NCBI GenBank assembly: GCA_002071415.1
Contig: MWFC01000017.1
Location: 1-41,681, forward strand
DNA length: 41,681 nucleotides
Reading direction: 5' to 3'
Source of the DNA: Bacteroidetes bacterium ADurb.Bin012
Lineage (GTDB): Bacteria > Bacteroidota > Bacteroidia > Bacteroidales > TTA-H9
The number at the start of each line of letters is the position of its first letter. Position 1 is the first letter of the stretch. The notes beneath the pieces were generated by a model that ran no database searches, was not told where the DNA came from, and saw nothing but the letters and a program-made list of their open reading frames with translations. Both the position numbers and the translations under genes were made by a program. Shown one piece after another: positions 1 to 8,247 of this stretch.

Positions 1-40
1 AACACCCAAAATTATAAAATAATTATTGATATTCAAATAC

Positions 41-208
41 TTATAAGGGTGTTGCAAAAAAGTGCGGAAAACAGGGGACATTCACGGCCGGAGTATTCTT
101 GTTTACGGCACTATTACCGGAACTCCCAGGCGTTCCGTTAATGCACGCTGTTAGAAGCAATGCTGAAATGCCAATAGACAAGATCTGAAATAAATTACGG
201 GTCTTCAT
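41..208 (-). CDS. Short lipoprotein ORF, probably truncated
   Basis: A 55-codon minus-strand ORF begins with a clear lipoprotein signal peptide: MKTRN, a hydrophobic stretch, then a lipobox LLTAC with Cys at residue 22. A Ser/Gly/Asn-rich linker follows. The last dozen residues (VPCFPHFFATPL) look unlike a lipoprotein body and read as if the frame had run into unrelated DNA. A TAAATTTG element on the minus strand (plus 252-259) could be its promoter -7 box, and the terminator at 311-345 separates it from the operon upstream. It may be the 5' stub of a larger lipoprotein gene cut by an insertion or by the element end. Function is unknown, and it could also be a genuine small lipoprotein. Confidence 0.45.
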   Translation of the reverse strand: MKTRNLFQILSIGISALLLTACINGTPGSSGNSAVNKNTPAVNVPCFPHFFATPL

Positions 209-310
209 TGGTTATATTGTTTTTATTTGCTTGCGCGCGGGTATATTTGGACAAATTTAATCATTTTGGAGCAAAAGCGTATAAAAAAGTGTAATAGAAT
301 GAAAGACAAT

Positions 311-345
311 ATAAAAAAACACCTCCTCCCAATTTAGGGAAGAGG
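311..345 (-). terminator. Rho-independent terminator
   Basis: On the minus strand a 9-bp stem (CCTCTTCCC / GGGAGGAGG, one G-T pair, 6-nt loop) is followed by a run of seven T after TG. It lies 26 bases past the stop of the AlbA_2-domain gene and ends that transcript. Confidence 0.8.
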
Positions 346-370
346 CTATTCAATTAGCTTTCTCATGCAC

Positions 371-1288
371 TTAGGATGCCGAAAAGAGTTGGTCGAAGAA
401 CTGGTCCAATTTAAAACTTTTTTCAACAGAACCGCCTTGAAAAAAGAGGACTAATCGGATTGACGTATTCTTGATGAATTCTTTTGCTTGATCATTCGTC
501 AATTCGATAGTAAAACGGCCAAAATCAATTCTTTCCCCTGGAAATAAAGGAGCTTTGCCGATTGAACTAATTTTAACGCCATCTTTCCAAAAGCTCCGGG
601 TGTTATTTTCCTCTAAAGTGTTCCAGCTTATGCGGTTTATTTTAAGCCCCCCTGGTGCTGTAACATAATAATTCATCTTGTAAACGGTCTCAGGAACTGT
701 TCCGCAATTAGCAATGCTCGAATAAACTTCTATCTCATAATAGTCCTCATTCTTCTGATCATGTGTATGCAGGAAGATATTGTCTATCTCCAACTCAGCT
801 TTGTTTATACGGTAAAACAGGTCGCGGACTTCATATTCTTCCATCGGAACCGAGGTGGTGCCATATCGCCTGTAATACTTATGATCGCTGCACATATGAG
901 GGGCACGTATGCTACGAGGAATCTTTACAACGTAAACTGACTTCCTTAAATCCCCATCAAAACGGACCGGAAAGATCTGAATACCCACAACTCGCTCAGA
1001 TATTTTTGAATTGATAACCTGCTCCAACCATTCTTTAGTGAATACCTCTCCATCGATACAAGAAAGAGAACCGGCACAGTGATTACTTTCAGATATGCCA
1101 TAAACAATTATACCACCGTCGGAATTGGCAAAAGCAGAGACATCCTTTGATATGTCTTCCTTCTTTTTATCATTTTTTTCAAGTGCACGACTTTCCTTGA
1201 AATCCAGATGAATAGACTCCTCAACACTGTTGTCAATCAGGCTTTGAATATCAGCCTGAGAGTATTCTTTTAGATCAATAAATGACAT
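371..1288 (-). CDS. AlbA_2 (Schlafen-type) domain protein
   Basis: 305 aa. The N-terminal part (about residues 18-155) has the hallmarks of the AlbA_2 / divergent AAA-4 fold: ESIHLDFKES, the conserved AFANSDGGIIVYGI segment, then IPRSIRAPHM and YYRRYGTTSVPM. This domain is known from Schlafen-like and putative transcription-regulator or nucleic-acid-binding proteins. Residues 160-305 look mostly beta-stranded and I recognise no family there. It is the last gene before a terminator, 99 bases after the lipoprotein gene, so it is probably transcribed with the type III R-M cargo. Such proteins are common cargo in defence regions of bacterial elements; a defence role here is inference. Confidence 0.75.
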   Translation of the reverse strand: MSFIDLKEYSQADIQSLIDNSVEESIHLDFKESRALEKNDKKKEDISKDVSAFANSDGGIIVYGISESNHCAGSLSCIDGEVFTKEWLEQVINSKISERVVGIQIFPVRFDGDLRKSVYVVKIPRSIRAPHMCSDHKYYRRYGTTSVPMEEYEVRDLFYRINKAELEIDNIFLHTHDQKNEDYYEIEVYSSIANCGTVPETVYKMNYYVTAPGGLKINRISWNTLEENNTRSFWKDGVKISSIGKAPLFPGERIDFGRFTIELTNDQAKEFIKNTSIRLVLFFQGGSVEKSFKLDQFFDQLFSAS

Positions 1289-1387
1289 ATTGTACAGTGT
1301 ATAAAACGAAATATGTGGGTTGAGGTTTCAAACGGCTATTTATCTAAGTAAAGATTTAGAGCATAGCCGATATCAGGAAGGTGTGGA

Positions 1388-2203
1388 CTACAATGAATTG
1401 AGAGATTGATTCTTGCTGGCCTTAATCTGATCGTCGTACTCAGTTGATAACTTCAAAAGGAGTTCCTCAAAAACAGGATAGCGCTTCTTGCTATAAATTA
1501 TCATCGAATGCTTGAAATCTCCAGAAGGCGAACGATTGGGCTCCATATGGAAGTATTCGTGCTTCTCATACTCAAGGGCCACAAGTTCATTCTCCCAGGA
1601 ATGCTTCTCGTCAAAGGTTTTGGTGACTGTGAGATTTGAGTTACTGTCGGACTTGGTAAGATTATAGGAATAAAGTTTGCCACGACCGTTACCGTATTTT
1701 TCTTTGTAGTGAGCAATAACCTCATCTTCTATCTTGTCATCTGGATAGAAGAAAATAGCTACCAAAGTGTCATTGAGGAATGCCATATCAAAAGGGTCAA
1801 ACTTTAGCTCACCAAGTGTAAGCCCGGTGAAAGAACTGGAAGGCAATTGCTTCAATTTCGGTCCCGTTTTAGACTTCATCCATTTCTCTTTGGGGTCTCC
1901 TGGAAGTACATAATTATCTCCTTTTTTGTTCCAGAAATCATTGCCCCAGTGACCGTTGTACATATTACTTTGCCGGTCATATACCGAAGTGGCAACTTTC
2001 TTGAAATCCTTATCTGCAAGGACCTGCCTGAACGTTGTTTTGCCAATGATGAACTGCCCGACTCCCTGAAGTTCGGCGCATGCAGAATAGAGTTCATCAT
2101 CGGTAGGCTCATATTTCTCATCTATGACAGTTGGCGCAACCGACGGATTAGAGCCACAGGATGCGATTATGAGAGCGATTATTGGGAAAAGTATTTTCTT
2201 CAT
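1388..2203 (-). CDS. Lipoprotein of unknown function
   Basis: 271 aa. The N-terminus MKKILFPIIALIIASC is a textbook lipoprotein signal peptide with the lipobox Cys at residue 16. The mature part is charged, rich in Lys, Asp and aromatic residues, with no domain I recognise. The segment LTLGELKFDPFDMAFLNDTLVAIFFY and a YKEKYG motif resemble small beta-sheet lipoproteins that Bacteroides elements often carry. It begins 12 bases after the stop of the restriction subunit gene, so it should be co-transcribed with mod and res. A membrane-anchored protein in an R-M operon is unusual. Confidence 0.7.
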   Translation of the reverse strand: MKKILFPIIALIIASCGSNPSVAPTVIDEKYEPTDDELYSACAELQGVGQFIIGKTTFRQVLADKDFKKVATSVYDRQSNMYNGHWGNDFWNKKGDNYVLPGDPKEKWMKSKTGPKLKQLPSSSFTGLTLGELKFDPFDMAFLNDTLVAIFFYPDDKIEDEVIAHYKEKYGNGRGKLYSYNLTKSDSNSNLTVTKTFDEKHSWENELVALEYEKHEYFHMEPNRSPSGDFKHSMIIYSKKRYPVFEELLLKLSTEYDDQIKASKNQSLNSL

Positions 2204-2215
2204 ATGATTAAAATA

Positions 2216-4465
2216 CTATTGCGTGAATACTATCTCGATGGGTTTCCAGACTTTATCGTTTGTCATATCTTCTGTCCAGACTGTGTTGCTTATGTAAAGC
2301 TGGGTGCCAACGGCACGGACGAAGCCCCAGTGGAGTTCGGGGTGGCGGGAGCAATACTCTTTCAGTGACTCGAACTTCTTGCCGGCGTACTTGTCGATGT
2401 TGTTGGATGAGCCGTCTGCGGTCATGCCGCCTTTGGCCTCCAGAATCCATATCTGGCCATCCGTGGTCTGAATGATGTAGTCAGGGTAGAAGTGGTTGCG
2501 GCGGAAAGCACGGCGGTAAACGATGCTGAAGAAATCCTCTCCCTTGTCACCGTTCTTGTAGACGTGTTTCACCTTGTCGTAGCCTTCGCACCACTCTTCG
2601 AACATTATCTCGGTGTAGGTGCGGTTGGGGGCAATCAGGATGTTGTTGCCATAGTTATCATACACATTCTTCTGATAGACCTTCGTAGCCTTCATCTTCT
2701 TGTGCTGATTGTAGTACTGGTAAGCCGGGATGCCCCAATGAGATTTTTTGATGGTGGTTTCCTTAATCTCACCAATCTCGTTCAAGCTGATCTGCTCGAA
2801 GACTTCGATAAGCCGTTCCTTGTTGTTGACCAGGAAGGCATTGTATTCACGAAGAGACATATCCGTGAGGAGTTTGTTCTTGCGCTCGAACTCTTTCTCC
2901 TCGTCAGAGAAAATGGGGTTGTAATAGTCACCGGGGCCGAAAAGGACACGTAGGGCATTGTTGGAGATATTTTCATCGACACCGATAGCAGCAGCGATAC
3001 GACGCTTAGCATCACGGATGATAAAGCCATCATCGTGGTTGTTTATCTGGTGTTCGCCTCCGAAGATGCTGTTCAGTTTCAGCATATCGTGGGTCGTACG
3101 GGCAACGCCTTCAATTGCAGAAGTCTTCAGTTTGGTGCCGAAGATATAGCCCTTCGTCTTCTCCATCTCATCCTTTTCCAGGACTCCGTCGCCATTCAGG
3201 TCGCAAGCCTTCAACATAGCCTTGCGCACCACTTTGACAACAGCCTCAGGGTTGACGGCAAAGCGGTCGCTTCCGTCCAGTGCTTCTTTCTCGAGAAGGA
3301 GGTTGGGGGCCGTCAGTTTGCGCCGGTACTGATAGGTGTAGAAAGAATCCGAGAGACTGGTAGTCATTCCCTCTGTGAACTCGTTATCGAGCGTATAGAG
3401 GTAGCAATTATCCAACAGCGCGAGGCCGTAGTGCTTACGTTCAGGCATACGACGAATGCGCCCAATTGTTTGGATATTAAATCGCTCTGTACCACCTTCG
3501 CGAAGCTTAACGAGAATCTTGGCACGAGGGCAGTCCCAGCCAGTTGCGATGGCTTGCTTGAATAGCAGGAAAGCATACTGGCCGTCGAGGTTGCTTATTT
3601 GCTCAGGATTGTCGGGATGGTCGCCACTGAACCATGAAGCAACAAGTCCGGAAGTCTCCGGATAACCCATATCTGTGAGGGCATCTTTCACTCGCTTAAT
3701 CCAGTCTTCCCGACCATTCGGGAACTGTATCAAGACCAGGGGGCGAATCTTCAGCCCACGCTTGTCATATTCTGCCAGGATCTCTTTGCGCTTCTTGTCT
3801 GCCAACTCAAGTAACTGGAGGTCATCATCCAGATTGTTATTCTCCTGGATGGCTTGGGAGACGCCTTCATTGATGGAAATGCCGGAAGCAATCAGGCCAG
3901 CAGCAATGACTTCATCGTCCTTAATCTCCTCTACCGCGTCGCCTTTGCTGACCGGAGTGGCGGAGATGCGGAGCACGTGGACCGGTTGGATGTTGGCAAC
4001 ATATTCGTTAGCCGTATCGCGATATTTGTGCTCCTCGTCAATGAGCATAAAGATGTCAATCCCGTCGTTGTGGCAATGAAGAACCTTCGTCATCAGGTCT
4101 TTATGCTCGCCTTCACGCAGGACAACATTAGATTTTTTGTTGATTTTATCCCAGTTGATAAAGAACACGTGTCCACGTGGATCGGGGTCGTTGATGAATG
4201 AATATACATCGCCATCGGGGATGCCGGATGTAACAGCTTCAAAGGTGTCCTGGGACTGTCTCTCCAGGCCGCCGGCGCCAGGGCAGAGCCAGAGAAAGAC
4301 CGTGTTCGGATTCTCGTCCAAGTAGTCATCAATGAAACGGCTGACAAGGACCGTCTTGCCGGAGCCGGTAGGGGCATAAAGGATCACTTCGTAATGGTCA
4401 GCACATTTGCGAAGAAGACTCTCCTCGTGCTTTGACTGGAAAGGAATGATATCGCCTGTAAACAT
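2216..4465 (-). CDS. res: Type III restriction enzyme, Res subunit (helicase-nuclease)
   Basis: 749 aa. It would act with Mod to cleave unmodified DNA after ATP-driven movement. Superfamily 2 helicase motifs occur in order: Walker A APTGSGKT (31-38), motif II DEEH (143-146), motif III SAT (168-170) and motif VI QTIGRIRRMP (332-341). The C-terminus carries a PD-(D/E)xK nuclease signature, with PD at 661-662 and EAK at 676-678. The order matches type III Res, although it is shorter than the roughly 970 aa of the classic enzymes. Residues 422-433 match a canonical EF-hand loop (DxNxDGxxxxxE), odd for a Res protein. The start codon overlaps the mod stop in TAATG, indicating translational coupling. 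All key motifs are present, so it is probably active. Confidence 0.9.
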   Translation of the reverse strand: MFTGDIIPFQSKHEESLLRKCADHYEVILYAPTGSGKTVLVSRFIDDYLDENPNTVFLWLCPGAGGLERQSQDTFEAVTSGIPDGDVYSFINDPDPRGHVFFINWDKINKKSNVVLREGEHKDLMTKVLHCHNDGIDIFMLIDEEHKYRDTANEYVANIQPVHVLRISATPVSKGDAVEEIKDDEVIAAGLIASGISINEGVSQAIQENNNLDDDLQLLELADKKRKEILAEYDKRGLKIRPLVLIQFPNGREDWIKRVKDALTDMGYPETSGLVASWFSGDHPDNPEQISNLDGQYAFLLFKQAIATGWDCPRAKILVKLREGGTERFNIQTIGRIRRMPERKHYGLALLDNCYLYTLDNEFTEGMTTSLSDSFYTYQYRRKLTAPNLLLEKEALDGSDRFAVNPEAVVKVVRKAMLKACDLNGDGVLEKDEMEKTKGYIFGTKLKTSAIEGVARTTHDMLKLNSIFGGEHQINNHDDGFIIRDAKRRIAAAIGVDENISNNALRVLFGPGDYYNPIFSDEEKEFERKNKLLTDMSLREYNAFLVNNKERLIEVFEQISLNEIGEIKETTIKKSHWGIPAYQYYNQHKKMKATKVYQKNVYDNYGNNILIAPNRTYTEIMFEEWCEGYDKVKHVYKNGDKGEDFFSIVYRRAFRRNHFYPDYIIQTTDGQIWILEAKGGMTADGSSNNIDKYAGKKFESLKEYCSRHPELHWGFVRAVGTQLYISNTVWTEDMTNDKVWKPIEIVFTQ

Positions 4466-6393
4466 TATTCTGCTGCCTCCCTAAGTTCTTGTCCGAAGAA
4501 TTCCCTCGGAATGTATTTGTAGCCTATTTCTTTCAGCGCTTTGAGGTCCTCTGTGCTGAATATGATATTCTGGTTTACCCATACTCTTTCAATATGGGGA
4601 CGTACGTCTTCGTTGAGGATAGTGCGTCTGAAGTCCTCCTTATTGAGGATAAGGACGTTTTTCACGTTATCCACCTCGATGGCGTTTTGGAGTTCAATCA
4701 TCTCCTTTATATGCAGGCACAGAGCGTTGCTGAGGAGATAGTCTTCCGGCTTGCGAGGAGTCCAACTGCACTTGAAAAACTTGACATTGGAGTTAAACCC
4801 TTCAGAGCATTTGATCTCCGTGCCCATACTCGTCGTATATGTGCCCTTTATGGGGTCCCCATCAACATCGTGCCCTTCTATGCAACACACTGTTCTGGGC
4901 CAAGTGACAAATTTCGCTATGCCATATTTTTCCCACTCATCATCACCCGGCTTATAACCTTTATCTATTAATTCTTTTGCCTCATTGACAGAGACCTCAT
5001 TATTTGTAACCATAATACATTTCCTGTTGCCACCGTCTTCTGCATTTAGAAGGTTAACGGCATGAAATGTTGTTCCCGAGCCTGCGAAGAAGTCCACTAT
5101 TATGGCATTTGGTTTATCTGCCGTCATGAAGCGCAAAGTATCCCGGACAGCGTATAATGACTTTGGGAAATCAAAGCGTTTTGTTTTGAGAACGGTCTTA
5201 ATCAAGCTACTACCACCTGCGCCACCGGCTTGATGTGTTGGCACGTGCCATTGTGTTCCAGGCACCCATTTAGGGGAATAGTTTTCCGCCGATATTATCA
5301 TCGCCCCATTCTCTTTATGACCGACTACTTGGTACTCTCCCTTTTCTATCTTTTCGAGTTCTCCAGGTTTTAGATATTTCAATGTTGTCTTTCCATCCTT
5401 TATAGGACTCCAATCAAAGGCTCCCATAGATTTTAGTTCAAGAGCTTTTTTTGCAGAGATGCGCCAGCACGCCTCGCTCCCATCTGATGCATAAGGGAGT
5501 ATTGCAATTGCTCCAAGAGGGGGTATGTAATCAGCGCCAGAAACTTCCAATGGAACAGGTTTATCAAAGCCCAGAAATTCACCGGTACTCTCATCGAAAA
5601 GGGCCGGGAAGAACAAATTAGGACGGTCGATGCGCCGACCATTGTTCCCAGACCGCAACATACTCTCCCAACGAACATCTTGTTGACGTTTTGTTCCATC
5701 AGACTGCCATTCTGAACCAAGTGGAACGGCAACTGGAGCGGAGGAGCCTACGAATACAAAGAAATAGTATTCATCTGTCCGAGAGAATTCCGACCGTGCA
5801 ACGCCCGAAGAATGGATGGCAACGCTAACCATTTGAATACGAGCGTCCGGAAATACCTCTTCAAGCAAACAGCCTAATCTCAGGTACTCTTTCTCGTCTA
5901 TCGTGCAAATAAGTACAGAGTCCGCGGGGTTAAGCAAGTTCTTGGCAAGAAGAAGGCGATTCTTCATCATAGATAGCCACTTGCTATGCCTGTAAACATC
6001 ACTTCCGTCCACATAGTCGTTGTTGTACTTCCAATCCCTTGCACCGGTGTTATACGGAGGGTCAATGTAGATGCAGTCCACCTTGCCCTTGTGCGTCTTC
6101 TCCAATAGATAGAGCGCCTGCAGGTTGTCACCCTCAATGATGAAATTCCAGGGCAGAGAAGCATCCTTGCAAAGGCGACGCTCCGGATCTGCTGTAAGAA
6201 TCGGAATGTTCTCCTTTAGGAGGTCATCCACCTCTTCGGAATGCTCCTCCCAGACAAGGCCGTATTTCTTGTCTCGGATATGATTCTCTATCTCGTTGAA
6301 GGCCTGGATGGAGGCATCGTCGGAGTGGGACTCCTTGAGGCTCTCCAGGAAGGCAATCATCTGGTCTCGTTTTATTTTGGACAGGTTGGCCAT
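4465..6393 (-). CDS. mod: Type III R-M modification methyltransferase (N6-adenine)
   Basis: 642 aa. It transfers a methyl group from S-adenosylmethionine to adenine in a specific site and gives the type III complex its sequence specificity. The catalytic motif DPPYNTG (111-117) precedes the SAM-binding motif FAGSGTT (436-442), the beta-class order typical of Mod subunits. The region between them (about 200-400) is the expected target-recognition domain. I see no simple repeat tract in the coding region, so phase variation of the kind known in pathogen mod genes is not evident. First gene of the cargo operon, with a TAACTTTG -7 element upstream; its stop overlaps the res start by one base. Confidence 0.92.
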   Translation of the reverse strand: MANLSKIKRDQMIAFLESLKESHSDDASIQAFNEIENHIRDKKYGLVWEEHSEEVDDLLKENIPILTADPERRLCKDASLPWNFIIEGDNLQALYLLEKTHKGKVDCIYIDPPYNTGARDWKYNNDYVDGSDVYRHSKWLSMMKNRLLLAKNLLNPADSVLICTIDEKEYLRLGCLLEEVFPDARIQMVSVAIHSSGVARSEFSRTDEYYFFVFVGSSAPVAVPLGSEWQSDGTKRQQDVRWESMLRSGNNGRRIDRPNLFFPALFDESTGEFLGFDKPVPLEVSGADYIPPLGAIAILPYASDGSEACWRISAKKALELKSMGAFDWSPIKDGKTTLKYLKPGELEKIEKGEYQVVGHKENGAMIISAENYSPKWVPGTQWHVPTHQAGGAGGSSLIKTVLKTKRFDFPKSLYAVRDTLRFMTADKPNAIIVDFFAGSGTTFHAVNLLNAEDGGNRKCIMVTNNEVSVNEAKELIDKGYKPGDDEWEKYGIAKFVTWPRTVCCIEGHDVDGDPIKGTYTTSMGTEIKCSEGFNSNVKFFKCSWTPRKPEDYLLSNALCLHIKEMIELQNAIEVDNVKNVLILNKEDFRRTILNEDVRPHIERVWVNQNIIFSTEDLKALKEIGYKYIPREFFGQELREAAE

Positions 6394-6429
6394 AAGTACA
6401 ACTCAATGTTGGGTTAGTTCTATAACTTA

Positions 6430-6437
6430 CAAAGTTA
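6430..6437 (-). promoter_or_regulatory. Candidate -7 element for the mod-res operon
   Basis: On the minus strand this reads TAACTTTG, matching the Bacteroidetes TAnnTTTG box, about 40 bases ahead of the mod ATG. No strong -33 TTG lies at ideal spacing, so the call is tentative. Confidence 0.45.
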
Positions 6438-6491
6438 AAGATTTTGCCCCAAATAACCATAAATAAGGTGTAAGAGAGAGAAAACGGAAGT

Positions 6492-6524
6492 AAAAAAAAC
6501 CTCAACTCACTGGCGAATTGAGGT
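6492..6524 (-). terminator. Rho-independent terminator of the amidase operon
   Basis: On the minus strand a 7-bp stem ACCTCAA / TTGAGGT with a 12-nt loop is followed by an unbroken T run. It lies 39 bases past the amidase stop and separates the 10.7-6.5 kb operon from mod. Confidence 0.75.
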
Positions 6525-6563
6525 AAAAAAACAAGAGTAAAAAGAACGCTTACCATTCTGTTC

Positions 6564-7169
6564 TCATTGATGGAAGGAATTCACGTAATCAATGATTCCC
6601 TCCACGTGAAGAGCGACGATTGCCTTCTTCCCTTCCTCTGATTCCAGGAACTTGAGAGAGACCTCACAATCCATGAAACCATTCTCGGTGAGCACTGCCG
6701 CACAGTACGTGTGCTTCAGGATGTAGAAGGGCTTCTCGAGGTCCGGATCACCGTCAGAATAGTCCGTGCGGAGTCGGTGACCGGGCAGATGCTTCTGGGC
6801 GGCTTTGTACAGGCATGTGGCCAGTTTGTCACTCTCTGTGTGACCCGGGAATGTGTAAGCGCACCAGCCGGTCGCGTTGTGCCACATTGCGCCGCTGCCA
6901 GCTGCATTGACGTGGATACTCACCACGAAGGTGTCGTTGGGTTCGTGGCCGTGGCGGATGGCGATGCGGTTGATTCGCCTGCAGCGTTCCTCCAAGGAGA
7001 TATCCTCATCCTCCGGAACGACCAGAGAGGCGTCATACCCCCTGCACTGCAGATGCTCCACGATGGCGCGGGCAATAAGACGGTTGTAAGCATACTCCCG
7101 GAAGCGTCCGTCCGGAGAGCGTTTGCCAGGAGTCTCTACTCCGTGGCCATTGTCAATTAGAATCTTCAT
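6564..7169 (-). CDS. N-acetylmuramoyl-L-alanine amidase (Amidase_3)
   Basis: 201 aa, essentially one Amidase_3 domain that cuts the amide bond between muramic acid and the stem peptide. Expected zinc ligands and catalytic residues are visible: NGHG with His9, Glu25, SIHVNA with His86, and TENGF with the catalytic Glu162. No signal peptide or membrane segment is seen, so it would need an export route or act like a phage lysin or a transfer-linked wall hydrolase. Such amidases are standard cargo of Bacteroides mobilisable and conjugative elements. It is the last gene of its operon and overlaps the primase-like gene upstream by 17 bases. Confidence 0.9.
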   Translation of the reverse strand: MKILIDNGHGVETPGKRSPDGRFREYAYNRLIARAIVEHLQCRGYDASLVVPEDEDISLEERCRRINRIAIRHGHEPNDTFVVSIHVNAAGSGAMWHNATGWCAYTFPGHTESDKLATCLYKAAQKHLPGHRLRTDYSDGDPDLEKPFYILKHTYCAAVLTENGFMDCEVSLKFLESEEGKKAIVALHVEGIIDYVNSFHQ

Positions 7170-8247
7170 TTTGTTGAGGTATTAGTTGGATTGAAGTGAT
7201 TTGAAGGTCAAGGTCTTCGATGAGAGCGGCGACTTCGGGATTCTGTAGTATCGTTTGTATCGGCTGTATCGGGTGTATCGGTATGTTTATCGGCTTGCCG
7301 GATAGACGATACGCGATTAGTCGGTCTGCGATATCGGCCCCTGAGGCGCGTTCTTCATCGGTTGCGGTGATCTGGAGATAGTCGGACACCATGATGGAGA
7401 GCCAGGGTCTCTCTTTGAGTTTGGCGGTCCAGGTGTCGAAGGCGTCGATGTCAGGGTAAGCAATGACACGTCGGCCGTAGAGGGCATCGAGCCGGTCTCC
7501 CAACTGGCCTTTGCCGCCGGTGGCCAGCCACAGGAATTCCGGAAGGAAGCCGGCACAGATGACGGCGGTTTTCTCGGCCTCAACCAGGCAGACGGTTGCA
7601 TCCGGTCGCGTGCGCAGGAGATGCTGGCCGAAGAGGCACTGGGTGAGCTGCCAGGATTCCGGAAGGTGGCCACTCTTTTTGAGGCGGGTATGCACCCAGT
7701 CCACGGGGACGGAGGCATCCTTGATTCGGTGGCCAGTCTCGGGATTGTAGCGGATAATCTTGCCGGCTCGGCAGTGGCCGCTCTCGTCTATCTGGTAGAA
7801 GATGGCGGAGAGGTCTTTGGTGACGCCGATGCGGTACTCGTTCACCAGGCGGACGATGGTCTGCTCGTCGAAGAGTGTCTGGAGGAACTGCAGGAGGAAG
7901 CTGCGCGGATTCAGCCGTAGAGTCCTGCGGACGATGTCATCCGGAAGGTAGTTCGCGGGCTTGGCAGGAGCTGGGGCAATCTGGCGTTGCTTTGGCGTAG
8001 ATTGCAGTTGAGGCGGCCGTTGCCAGCGCCAGTCAGGCTCCCTGAGTTCCGGGTGCTCTTTGAAGTAGTCGGCCGGGGTCTTGTGGTAGGCGCAGGAGGA
8101 CTCGTGGTCGCATCGGCCAACGGTGGGATCAAGGACGTTGCCGGCATCATCGACGTAGGGACTGAAGCAGTGTGGCCGGTTACAGTTGGGGCAGGTCAAA
8201 CGGGACGCCTTGCCCTTGTAAGGTGCTAATCTGTAGGCGTATTCCAT
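7153..8247 (-). CDS. Primase-like protein with zinc finger and Toprim-like domain
   Basis: 364 aa. The N-terminus carries a zinc-finger-like set Cys19, Cys22, Cys46 and Cys52, as in DnaG-type primases. The C-terminal half has Toprim-like signatures: a glutamate in CLVEAEKTAV followed by WLATGGKGQ and the acidic pair in YPDIDAF. This matches the DUF6371-type primase-like proteins found beside RepA-like ATPases in Bacteroides elements; the family name is from memory. Likely role: priming or processing DNA when the element replicates or transfers. It overlaps the RepA-like gene by 22 bases and the amidase by 17, a tightly coupled operon. Asp/Pro-rich low-complexity stretches are visible around residues 75-95. 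Confidence 0.75.
   Translation of the reverse strand: MEYAYRLAPYKGKASRLTCPNCNRPHCFSPYVDDAGNVLDPTVGRCDHESSCAYHKTPADYFKEHPELREPDWRWQRPPQLQSTPKQRQIAPAPAKPANYLPDDIVRRTLRLNPRSFLLQFLQTLFDEQTIVRLVNEYRIGVTKDLSAIFYQIDESGHCRAGKIIRYNPETGHRIKDASVPVDWVHTRLKKSGHLPESWQLTQCLFGQHLLRTRPDATVCLVEAEKTAVICAGFLPEFLWLATGGKGQLGDRLDALYGRRVIAYPDIDAFDTWTAKLKERPWLSIMVSDYLQITATDEERASGADIADRLIAYRLSGKPINIPIHPIQPIQTILQNPEVAALIEDLDLQITSIQLIPQQNEDSN

Noticed and set aside
4465..6393. Phase-variable mod gene
   Set aside because: I see no homopolymer or short tandem repeat tract long enough to drive slippage in mod.
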